Origin: Neodontobutis hainanensis | Taxonomy: Eukaryota > Chordata > Actinopteri > Gobiiformes > Odontobutidae | Reading direction: 5' to 3' | NCBI GenBank assembly: GCA_024349245.1 | Contig: JALDNG010000004.1 | Coordinates: 3,672,501 to 3,736,500, forward strand | DNA length: 64,000 bases | Shown here: positions 57,217 through 62,507 of the stretch, one piece after another | How positions within the stretch are numbered: position 1 is the first letter of the stretch | How the letters are laid out: each line of letters opens with the position of its first letter | Translations under genes and position numbers: made by a program | The notes under the pieces: generated by a model | Database searches by the model: none | The model's input: the letters and a program-made list of their open reading frames with translations, nothing else | What the model was told of the DNA's origin: nothing

Positions 57217-60200
57217 GTGGGGCTGCGGTTTCAAGGCAGCTATGACACAATCCAGATTCTCGTAGCTGCCTATACCAGGGAAATGTGTTTTGCGTGGAGC
57301 TATTTCCCTCAGAAGTCCAAAATTTCCCTGCCTAGCAGCTTTGATCCACATGGCACTGGGGGCTTGTGTCAACAGTCTTGTGTTTCAGCTGGAGGGCCTA
57401 GTGGACCCCCAAGGTGTCAGTCATTGCTCGATGTCAGTACGACTGTAGTCAAACACTATGTGGCGCTGTCACCTGCTCTCCCAAAAACCTTCAGTAAGAT
57501 ACCAATTGTCACTTGGCCAAACAGATGTGCAGCCAGGCAAAGGCACGCAACCATCATACATACATAAAAAGCTTTTTTGAAGTGGGTTTAATATCTGGTA
57601 AACTTTTTAGAGGAATAATAATACCATCAGACAGTGGAACAGAACAGCACCGCTGGCTTTGTTTTAAAAACCATTGAGCAGAGGAGAAAAAAGATAATAG
57701 TTTCTCTTACTGGTAGATGTCTTTTCGTAGCACAGTGCGGGTCAAAGGGTTATCAGCTTGAGGAGCCATGCTTAAGGAACCAAGCTTTAATACAAGGGTG
57801 TCTTCTTTTTTCAAATGAGGATCAGCTGAAACATTAACACAATAATTCTTACATTAAAGAAACACTGAAAAACACATAATGCTGCTATCGGGCAAAAAAG
57901 TTTTTATTAATAAATTTAATTTACATAAAGTGTAAAATGTGCTAAGACTTATCACAAAAAGAAATTGTGAGCGTGTGACCTTTCAAGATGTTTATTTATT
58001 TTCAAAACATTTCTTTAAATAGGTTTTTTGGGGAAACAAAGCAATATGCAAGTACAAATACATTTAGACATCCTAAAATAGACCTCTGTTTTCTACTGTT
58101 AGTCATAACTACACGCAGACAAAACAACCCCTACTTGGCTTTCCAACAATAATTTGATGTTTGTCAGGAGTGTAGACTGTGGCTCCTCAGACCTCATCTA
58201 TTTATCTTTGCAAATGTCTGCATACTAATGTGGTGGCTGTGCTATGTCTGGTCAGGGATGACAGGCGTTTTCACATAGGAAACAAAAGACTTTCAAAATA
58301 CAAAGCCTGGCCAGTGACATAACTCAGAAACCACTACACAAGGATTCAACAAACCTCCTGTTGTATGCTTGTCTTGTGATCCAGGACAGAAGACTCTGAT
58401 CACACTGGTGTTAATATAGATGAGCGGCAAACTGCGAGATGTAAGCGTGTGGCTTCTCATGGGTTGACCTGCAGACTTCCCACGCTCCCTGTAGCGTCTT
58501 GGTACTGTAGCCTGGAAACAAATTATATACATTTGTGACTTATTTGAACATTTCTAAACTGTGTCATTGTACCCTTTCATTTTGAGTCTTCTTTACCTGG
58601 AAAACCCCTGCTACAGTGGCCAGAAGCGGAAAAGAGAGCACCACGTCGAAGGGCTGGGTTGTCAGCAGGATTTCTCTCAGATACTGAGGTGAGCCGTCCG
58701 CCAGCGGGTCAGTGGTCACTCGATGACTAGCAGTGGTAGCACCGCTGCGTGACGGCCGCTCAGGTCGAGTTGTGAGTTTGTGACGGACATTTTTGGTGAC
58801 AGCTTGTGTGTAGGTGATGGACAAGAAGCCGTGCTGCTGATGGGAGCCCTCGAGAACTTTGGCTGCCGTCTAGTTCAATATAATGTGATTCAACCGATGA
58901 GACACATGCATACAATAAAAAAAAAAAAGTAAATTAATAAAAATTAAAAAAAAACATATTTAGATAAAAAACTAATCAGCCAAAAAAACAACTACATTTA
59001 TATGCCTTAATTAGCCAGCCAAGCTTTAGTTACTGAATGACTTCTATTACAAACCTCAGGATCTGCTTTGTAATTTCAATTGGAGCCACTCTAAAATTGA
59101 ACTGAATAACACCATTTTAAAATAACACAATAGAGAAGAGAGTGTATATAAAGGAGTTAAGTAAATCTATTGTTGCTCCAACTGATAAAACAAGTGCAGA
59201 TCTATTAACAGAGTCTTGATCAACTATGTCAAAAGGGATCCATGTCGTTCTAACTTGTGTTAAAATTTAAATGATGGAAATTTTTGAGAAGCACAAGCAT
59301 TATTCTTTTAAGCCACACTTTGAGCTTTAAGCAGAATAACTAAAGAGAAATAAGAGAATTTGGATTCTTACAGGAGGGAAAAAGCCTGAGAAATGACTGA
59401 AAGACTCTTGCTTGCTGACGGGTCGAACCAGCACAGTGCGTCTGTTCAGCTTGTCAGTGCAAGAAAGCACCACTCCTCCGCAGCTGCCCGAGCTCCTAAC
59501 ACCCTCCTCCGGACTGGAGGTGAAGAGAGGGGAGGAGAGAACAGAAGGGCAAACAGAGAGGGAGAAGTGGAAGGAGAAAGGGTTCAGAAGAAAGAGAAAA
59601 GACCATGAAACTTGTAGATGATACTAGTAAAATCAAAATAGAGCAACCTGATTCAGAGAAACTGCACCAGGTGTTACAAGCTGAAATGGTAAGTAATGGT
59701 CTTATACATAAATGTTATAATTAGCAAATTAGAAATGAGTCAGTATATAAACTCCTTATATAGTATTTAGTCAAACAAGGACAGCGTCAGTTTGTATAAG
59801 ACCATTACCAGTTATCATCATAAAGAGAAAATTCCTCCTGAACATAGAAAAGGTTAACCCATAGGCTTGATAATTAACCCAACAGCACTCACTGGAGAGA
59901 CAGGGGAATGCATACTGTTCAATTAGATGCTGTACAAAAAGAAAACTCTTCACTAAAGCCAAAAATATTGTGAATTTCCCCGTCAGTCCAGCAAGCGCAG
60001 ATGCTGGGATTTGTTTAGGAGCAGAGTGGCAGGCTAAGGCCTAAGGCTGCGATGGCTGCTTTGGGACAGAGGCCTCACCACAGCTGTCTCGTTGCACTGC
60101 AGAATGAGTCCTTCATAGTGGCCACAGTGCCAGCCTTGCCCTGGCCTAGGGAGACACACAAGGCCAAGCTGAAAAGGAGACATCTGGAAACACTCATACT

Positions 60201-62507
60201 GATGTTTCACGGACCGATACCATCTCTTTAATGGCAACAAAAGTTAGAAAATGGCAAAGATTAATCAACCACACACTGATAACTGAAAGCAGCCCGCAGG
60301 CCCTGGTGGAATATTTAGAGGTAATAGTTACAGTTGTAATGTTTCTGAACATTTTGTGTGCCTTTTCTTCAGCATTAATTTAACACATGCCTCAAGTACA
60401 TTGTGTATTTATTGATTATACACTAGGCCTCCATGGATTATGTGTTATAATTTTCTGTGTGAAAAAGGCCCCTCTGTGAGCGCAGGACTGTCTGAGCATC
60501 TCTTTGTAAGCCTTTCATAATATGACTAATGCATATGGACCCCCCGCATCTCTTTATCACTTAGCTCAATATTCCCTTGCTCTTCTTCCATCTAGTCATC
60601 CTCTGCTCCTTGCCATTTGCAGAGCAGCTGGAAGACATCAGCTCCAATTTGTGTGAGCTGCTCCTTGGACAGAATTCAAGGGATCTGTCACTGGTCGTCG
60701 TTTGCAACACGTTTTTCCTCATATAAAAACTTCATCATACCTTCCAGCCTTCCTACCAAACAGGAGACTGAGGAGTTAGCCAATCACCAGTCACAGGCTA
60801 CCTTCACTGCACCTGGATGGCTCAACACTTACCTATTTCAGGTTTTCACCAGGACATTTCTTTACTCCTCCAGTAATTGTCCCAATCAATGATTCAATTA
60901 TAGATTTACCTCCCATATCCCCCTGCCCAATCTAAGTTTCCATTAATTTTCCAGTCATGAAAAAGCCCATGCCAGATGTGACATTTTCTGTGTCAAGCCT
61001 GACTTGATCTGAACCACTGCACACAAACAACCTGGCCTGGGTGATGAAATACCGAACAATTATCTGTTCAGAATGATTAATATGGACTCCAACCCCTGTG
61101 GGCTCCCTTGTATATGTGGATGATGCAGATTAGAGTGGGCGAGGAGCCCAGAGGTCCTCCACTGTGTCCTAAACAGCCATGACTATAACCTGGCGTGGAT
61201 GATGGAGTGCGTCTGCCTGCCAGAACTCTGCCTGGTTAGAAGTGTGCTAAGACCATGTTGTTAAATGCACATTAAACTGAAATAACCTAGAAATGGGAAA
61301 ATTGACCTATTATCTACTTAAGAAGGCAGCGCGGTCTACTAAAGAGATTAAGGTTGGCTTAGTCTCAGAAGCAATTGGACACACACCTGTGGAGAGCAAA
61401 ATACTCTGACACCTTCAGACTCTCAAACGCTCTCACCCTGACACTGTCCTGGCTTGAGGTGATAATTCATAGTGGATGTGCCGCATGTGGCCTGACAGAA
61501 TATAAATCAACTGACTGCTGTGATACAGGGAGGCCTGTGAGACACTTGTTAGCATTGGGTTTAGAGCCAAGACTATCACCTCAGTCGCTTTGTGACCTGC
61601 TGACATAACCCCACCAAGGTGATTTAAAAACCTGGCATATCAAAATCTATATCCATTATCTTATCAGTGCTGAGAGCATTGATTAAAAATGATGAAATCC
61701 AATAGGGGTGGAAGGCCAGGAGTCTATGCTACAGCCGCTAAGACCCAAAGATCTGAAACACATTCAGGGCTGCTGGGTGGAACATGCTGGAGTGCTATCC
61801 CAATTTCATTATCTACTCAAACTGAGACAGTAGGAATTGCCTCCTGCTCCTTGGTCTCTTCCAACAGATCCCAACCTCAGCACGTACACAGAGCTGAGGT
61901 CGAGAAAACACAAAAGTACATATCCCAAGACCAACTCAAGAGGAAGTGTGAAAGGAGCATAACTCACCACTTTTCTCTAACAAAACTGTATAATGTGCCG
62001 TTTATATTGTTTATAATAATAACATGAACAAGATGACTATGCAGTGGAACATCACATGGATTTGGGGTTTCCTTCACTAACAATGTTAATGTTCCTTTAT
62101 ATTGATCCTGACACCGCAGGCAGCGTAACGGACTTAGTCAAATCTGACTCAGAGTTGGATTAGCTCGTCATGTGCCGCGTCAGTCTGTCCATCAGCCCAT
62201 TAGTCTGTGGTCATCCAATACAGCTGGCAATGACTCTAAAGTGATATTATGAAAATGAACCAAAAGAATAAACTAGGAACAATGTGCTCTATGATGGGGT
62301 GCCAGTATATATGACAAACTCTGTCAAAGGTAAAGGCAAACAGAGGCCAACCCAGACTAGCATGCAGTCTGTGCTATATTGCAACATTTTACCTGCTTCT
62401 GTAGTGGTCGATGTTGAAGCTGCCAACTTTACATTTAATCTTTGTGTAGACATCTTGTACATCCACCGAGGCACTCAGGTCTTCTAGTTCACTGATGACA
62501 CAGACTT
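1..62507 (-). CDS. vps13b: VPS13B (COH1), middle part, 12 coding exons plus one alternative exon
   Basis: VPS13B is a very large (about 4,000 residues) bridge-like lipid transfer protein of the VPS13/chorein family. It acts at the Golgi complex and endosomal membranes, and its loss causes Cohen syndrome in humans. The window holds an internal section with neither start nor stop codon. Coding segments (minus strand): 62393-62507, 60079-60145 or 59372-59513, 58597-58869, 58355-58511, 57711-57825, 35522-35725, 30723-30849, 29006-29149, 9431-9772, 8470-8878, 7818-7955, 1-126. Joined with 59372-59513 they give 2,292 nt, 764 codons without a stop, and every intron is GT-AG with compatible phase. 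Diagnostic stretches that match my memory of the human protein include AVTKNVRHKLT, GQPMRSHTLTSR, MAPQADNPL, DRQYQVDLQSINIGT, HQERRAILTPILTDFSV, NLNFIPFDIF and SSARQALGVTIVRQPGRRG. The family call is firm. Exact boundaries rest on frame and splice consensus. Confidence 0.96.
425..690 (+). mobile_element. Old tRNA-related SINE/LINE-tail element
   Basis: The stretch carries the hallmarks of a very common teleost interspersed repeat: a degraded B-box-like segment (agttcgattcctgg), then tggagtttggatgttctccc and ttttctctgggta. It ends ggttaaatgcagagaataag and ttccctgcaaggacaataaa, like many fish elements that finish near an AATAAA-type motif. It is diverged and has no clear target-site duplications. 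The family name is not assigned. Confidence 0.7.
2727..2836. repeat. TA / CATA microsatellite
   Basis: About 110 nt of alternating TA with a CATA block (2735-2755) near its left end. It is self-complementary and likely length-variable. It produces a spurious Tyr/Ile open frame on the minus strand. Confidence 0.97.
7818..7955 (-). CDS. vps13b: VPS13B exon e11
   Basis: The 138 nt exon follows acceptor tcttcctctgcccag. It completes an aspartate codon and encodes LGKTLPESLDYSVSWLQTVA, GEVDSKTGIPPPLLCLQVKD and FLNGP plus one base of alanine (phase 1). The match to recalled VPS13B (GKTLPEALDY, WLQTV, DSKSGIPP, LQIKDFLNGP) is very strong. The donor is CCAG|gtggga, with G rather than A at intron position 3. 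Confidence 0.96.
7956..8469 (-). other. Intron between e10 and e11 (514 nt), mostly a SINE
   Basis: More than half of this short intron is the SINE at 8175-8450, which reads in the same direction as the gene. The remaining 8-8.17 kb stretch is AT-rich with no further feature. Confidence 0.9.
8175..8450 (-). mobile_element. tRNA-derived SINE with LINE-type 3' tail
   Basis: Read on the minus strand, it begins gggcggcagtacctcagtgg with gtagagcgg, resembling a tRNA 5' half and A box. It has a B-box-like ggttcgtttccc, then the conserved fish-repeat core tgtccttgggcaagacattt. It ends in aagcgctttgagtgcc and an AT-rich tail after agcactatataaaaataaag. This is the usual tRNA head plus L2-like tail arrangement of teleost SINEs. 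It is inserted 20 nt downstream of the donor of exon e10. Confidence 0.88.
8470..8878 (-). CDS. vps13b: VPS13B exon e10
   Basis: The 409 nt exon follows acceptor ttgatctgtttcag and is the longest in the window. It opens with a Gln/Ser/Pro-rich stretch (FGKSALNQPEIQSESPPTSL) that I cannot align well to the human protein, then LTAEDILNSN, SLLSLDGLPTPSRSSARQAL, GVTIVRQPGRRGPGDQLLEP, LLYLQVMQPSVLLSCHHRKQ and LSVFDVALRGVTSDYKCL. It ends after one base of an aspartate codon at CTGG|gtaaga (phase 1). A tRNA-derived SINE starts only 20 nt past this donor. Confidence 0.95.
8879..9430 (-). other. Intron between e9 and e10 (552 nt)
   Basis: Ordinary AT-rich short intron starting gtgaca and ending tgatctgtttcag. 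A G-run at 8901-8908 lies close upstream of the e10 acceptor. No other element seen. Confidence 0.9.
9431..9772 (-). CDS. vps13b: VPS13B exon e9
   Basis: The 342 nt exon (114 codons, phase 0 at both ends) begins VRRQEKKRYSRDPSAGVDTS, a charged and Ser-rich stretch. It continues with QDSGFGSDSAHIRIVQIEQQ, SGASHHCLARPSHKSTITKN and LNFIPFDIFLTASRLSVMTY, and ends with the polar tail SSPPKVLSSSSDILNTPEKK followed by DPADK. The central part is highly conserved with recalled VPS13B. The ends look like flexible loops. The acceptor is ctttttgcag and the donor AAG|gtgaca. Confidence 0.95.
9867..9893. repeat. AAAAT microsatellite
   Basis: About five tandem AAAAT/AATAA units lying about 100 nt upstream of the e9 acceptor in gene orientation. 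Confidence 0.9.
14557..14602 (+). repeat. Two tandem copies of a 23-nt unit
   Basis: Copies at 14557-14579 and 14580-14602 start agaacaagcctg and end acagacagac, differing at a single base (T or G at unit position 13). This is a recent small tandem duplication. Confidence 0.95.
16682..17340 (-). mobile_element. Dead non-LTR retrotransposon reverse-transcriptase fragment
   Basis: On the minus strand, 17138-17193 encodes GVPQGSVLGPLLCTLYINDL, a signature block of non-LTR reverse transcriptases. It is followed, after a stop codon and a frameshift, by QIYADNTIIYVHGND (17053-17110), where the catalytic YADD box reads YADN. The lower-coordinate end carries the text common at the 3' end of fish LINEs (gtccctgggcagat, attatttgacaaggac). 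It is truncated and not functional. Clade (Rex/L2-like) is uncertain. Confidence 0.85.
25490..25506 (+). repeat. Poly-A run
   Basis: A run of about 17 A with no clear retroelement body on its upstream side. Confidence 0.85.
27395..27745 (+). mobile_element. Teleost SINE-like repeat
   Basis: This matches the widespread fish repeat whose copies read tgcctcacagcaagaaggt, then a B-box-like segment (gagttcaaaccctgg). Next come gaggagtctgcatgtcctcc, gtgggttctctccgggtact and ccagcttcctcccaccgccc, and finally the 3' end gggactaagcggtagaaaat with a GAAT-type tail. It lies antisense to VPS13B. Copies are typically diverged, as this one is. Confidence 0.9.
29006..29149 (-). CDS. vps13b: VPS13B exon e8
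   Basis: The 144 nt exon (48 codons, phase 0 at both ends) encodes EVVVCGHSLEVNVTSSLDFY, LSVAQVQLLQQLLRDNMVGV and QSPESGAE. It matches recalled VPS13B (VCGHSLEVN...LSVAQVQLL). The acceptor is tgtctctgtag and the donor GAG|gtatat. Alternating hydrophobic residues in the first half fit a beta strand lining the lipid groove. The following intron is over 19 kb. Confidence 0.96.
29150..30722 (-). other. Intron between e7 and e8 (1.6 kb)
   Basis: AT-rich intron starting gtcagt and ending tgtctctgtag. No repeat or gene recognised in it. Confidence 0.85.
30723..30849 (-). CDS. vps13b: VPS13B exon e7
   Basis: The 127 nt exon completes a serine codon with its first base, then encodes IRRHQERRAILTPILTDFSV and RVTAAPAIIFSKNLSPDSAQ followed by AE. 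The acceptor reads cctctgtttag and the donor GAG|gtcagt. It leaves in phase 0. The block HQERRAILTP-LTDFSVR is a strong family match. The exon has a higher CpG and GC content than the flanking introns, which are AT-rich. Confidence 0.96.
31106..31134 (+). repeat. 29-nt repeat, copy 1
   Basis: This string (starting ttattaaaatggagc, ending catttttatt) is identical to 33042-33070. The flanks do not obviously match, so both may be relics of one dispersed repeat. Confidence 0.9.
33042..33070 (+). repeat. 29-nt repeat, copy 2
   Basis: Identical to 31106-31134, 1.9 kb away in the same orientation, and followed by an A-rich run at 33078-33091. Confidence 0.9.
35522..35725 (-). CDS. vps13b: VPS13B exon e6
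   Basis: The 204 nt exon follows acceptor ttgctgtctttag. It completes the glutamine codon begun in e5 (CA|G), then reads RASNLGILRDPGSEVEDRQY, QVDLQSINIGTGHWEQLKPD, KEGIKGGISVDTERSSQNPA and LEWNMAS, ending with AG of a serine codon at GAGCAG|gtcaga (phase 2). Nearly every block matches recalled VPS13B; the KEGIKGG stretch is the more variable part. Confidence 0.96.
38540..38872 (-). other. Unidentified GC-rich open stretch inside intron
   Basis: On the minus strand about 110 codons are open between a TGA at 38873-38875 and one ending at 38540. The frame has no good ATG at its head. Residues read RDPEASGTWYYPGASCPAGL, EQGLREGWLQRELARGRQEA and later TSAELLRYQPQTDP. Other frames of the same strand are also open for 50-90 codons because the segment is GC-rich, so openness alone is weak evidence. 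It is not part of recognised VPS13B. It could be an unannotated exon, a relic repeat or chance. Confidence 0.25.
45544..45960 (+). pseudogene. Possible relic coding stretch, identity unknown
   Basis: The plus strand has two adjacent open segments in different frames. The first (45544-45708) reads ETEEMFGTALSRASVEHKTV, then KELEEMAHQMELYLASFLWP and ends at TGA. The second reads NILQRRGILEDSEGMKRLRE and KLEKGNMLLCRAGQNKGKYV. Both are rich in charged, helix-like sequence, as a frame-broken coiled-coil or retrocopy might be. I recognise no family, and chance is a real alternative. Confidence 0.15.
49771..49815 (+). mobile_element. 3' tail of a non-LTR retroelement
   Basis: The text atttcccttggggatcaata followed by aagta and a (CTAT)n run is a standard 3' end of teleost LINE/SINE elements. 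The body upstream is too diverged to delimit. Confidence 0.75.
53817..54070 (+). mobile_element. Internally deleted Tc1/mariner-type transposon
   Basis: A perfect 15-nt inverted pair (aatcagccataacat at 53828-53842 and its complement at 54046-54060) bounds about 230 nt. This is the terminal sequence typical of a common fish Tc1-like family (atcagccataacat). Inside, the plus strand encodes DLSDFDKGNCNGWITESKTA, resembling the N-terminal helix-turn-helix start of that transposase. The rest of the transposase, including any DDE catalytic region, is missing, so the copy cannot be autonomous. Confidence 0.85.
54479..54515. repeat. Imperfect CA microsatellite
   Basis: CA units interrupted by TATA and GG, 54479-54515. 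Confidence 0.9.
57159..57213. repeat. CA microsatellite (GT in gene orientation)
   Basis: About 27 uninterrupted CA units. It lies about 500 nt downstream of the e5 donor in the transcript and creates spurious repetitive open frames on both strands. Confidence 0.97.
57711..57825 (-). CDS. vps13b: VPS13B exon e5
   Basis: The 115 nt exon between acceptor tgttaatgtttcag and donor CTACCA|gtaaga encodes (A)DPHLKKEDTLVLKLGSLSMA, then PQADNPLTRTVLRKDIY and two bases (CA) of the following glutamine codon. MAPQADNPL and VLRKDIYQ are near-identical to recalled vertebrate VPS13B. It enters in phase 1 and leaves in phase 2. The next exon is almost 22 kb away, at 35725. A GT microsatellite lies about 500 nt past its donor in gene orientation. 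Confidence 0.95.
57826..58354 (-). other. Intron between e4 and e5 (529 nt)
   Basis: Short AT-rich intron from gtttgt to aatgtttcag, with no repeat recognised. Confidence 0.9.
58355..58511 (-). CDS. vps13b: VPS13B exon e4
   Basis: The 157 nt exon follows acceptor ttgtttccag and starts in phase 0 with ATVPRRYRERGKSAGQPMRS. It continues through HTLTSRSLPLIYINTSVIRV, one of the best conserved parts of the protein, and then CPGSQDKHTTG. It ends after the first base of a glycine or alanine codon at GGAG|gtttgt (phase 1), joining exon e5 as GCT (alanine). The donor is slightly off consensus but is the one that keeps frame with e5. Confidence 0.95.
58597..58869 (-). CDS. vps13b: VPS13B exon e3
   Basis: The 273 nt exon (91 codons, phase 0 at both ends) encodes TAAKVLEGSHQQHGFLSITY, then TQAVTKNVRHKLTTRPERPS, a variable Ser/Thr/Arg stretch, and DGSPQYLREILL...FDVVLSFPLLATVAGVFQ. 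The first and last parts match recalled VPS13B closely; the middle (ATTASHRVTTDPLA) differs, as expected of a surface loop. The acceptor gaactag has a weak pyrimidine tract. The donor is CAG|gtaaag. The next intron is only 85 nt, and it stays open in this frame for about ten codons before a stop, so retention would extend the protein briefly and then end it. Confidence 0.95.
58870..59371 (-). other. Intron between e2b and e3 (502 nt)
   Basis: AT-rich, with an A-rich run at 58918-58956 (T-rich in the transcript) upstream of the weak e3 acceptor. No repeat family recognised. Confidence 0.9.
59372..59513 (-). CDS. vps13b: VPS13B alternative exon e2b (human exon 28 counterpart)
   Basis: The 142 nt exon lies between the pyrimidine-rich acceptor cctctcttcacctccag and donor CCT|gtaaga. 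It encodes (S)PEEGVRSSGSCGG, then VVLSCTDKLNRRTLLVRP-like sequence (here NRRTVLVRPVSKQ) and SHFSGFFPP. From memory this matches human exon 28 of the longer isoform (CTDKLNRRTLLVRPISKQ). It is 75 nt longer than e2a, that is 25 residues. The two best-known human isoforms (4,022 and 3,997 residues, recalled) differ by the same amount. Phase in is 2 and phase out is 0, as for e2a. Confidence 0.93.
59514..60078 (-). other. Spacer between alternative exons e2a and e2b (565 nt)
   Basis: Noncoding spacer. It is long enough to splice as an intron, so mutual exclusion is not enforced by spacing alone. A pyrimidine tract precedes e2b. Confidence 0.85.
60079..60145 (-). CDS. vps13b: VPS13B alternative exon e2a (human exon 28b counterpart)
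   Basis: The 67 nt exon lies between acceptor gtgtctccctag and donor GTG|gtgagg. It encodes (R)PGQGWHCGHYEGLILQCNE followed by TAV. From memory, the short human VPS13B isoform has a closely similar segment here (human exon 28b). It starts one base into a codon and ends in phase 0, as e2b does, so it can replace e2b without shifting the frame. If it is spliced to e2b instead of e3, the sixth codon of the shifted e2b is TAG. The motif G..G-hydrophobic-hydrophobic-L.C recurs in e2b, suggesting the pair arose by exon duplication. Usage by tissue cannot be read from the DNA. Confidence 0.85.
60146..62392 (-). other. Intron between e1 and e2a (2.2 kb)
   Basis: Noncoding, starting gtaaaa and ending gtgtctccctag. 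I saw no repeat or additional exon. Confidence 0.85.
62393..62507 (-). CDS. vps13b: VPS13B exon e1 (counterpart of the exon before human exon 28)
   Basis: The 115 nt exon encodes (E)VCVISELEDLSASVDVQDV...SFNIDHYRS plus two bases of the next codon. It follows a good acceptor (tgtttttgtgcag) and ends at the donor AG|gtaaaa. It enters in phase 1 and leaves in phase 2. The two trailing bases AG become serine when joined to the T that starts exon e2b, or arginine when joined to the G that starts e2a. This fits my recollection of the two human isoforms, in which the residue at the junction is S or R. It is the first exon of the gene visible in this window; the preceding one lies beyond position 64000. 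Confidence 0.93.

Larger units (their letters stand above)
35726..57710 (-). other. Intron between e5 and e6 (22 kb)
   Basis: Largest intron in the window. It contains an unidentified GC-rich open stretch (38540-38905), a possible relic coding stretch (45544-45960), a retroelement 3' tail (49771-49815), a deleted Tc1-like transposon (53817-54070) and CA microsatellites at 54479-54515 and 57159-57213. The rest looks like unremarkable AT-rich intron. Confidence 0.85.

Noticed and set aside
56995..57567. 190-codon plus-strand open frame with a Thr-His run
   Set aside because: It is carried across a CA microsatellite, which has no stop codons in any frame; the flanks look noncoding.
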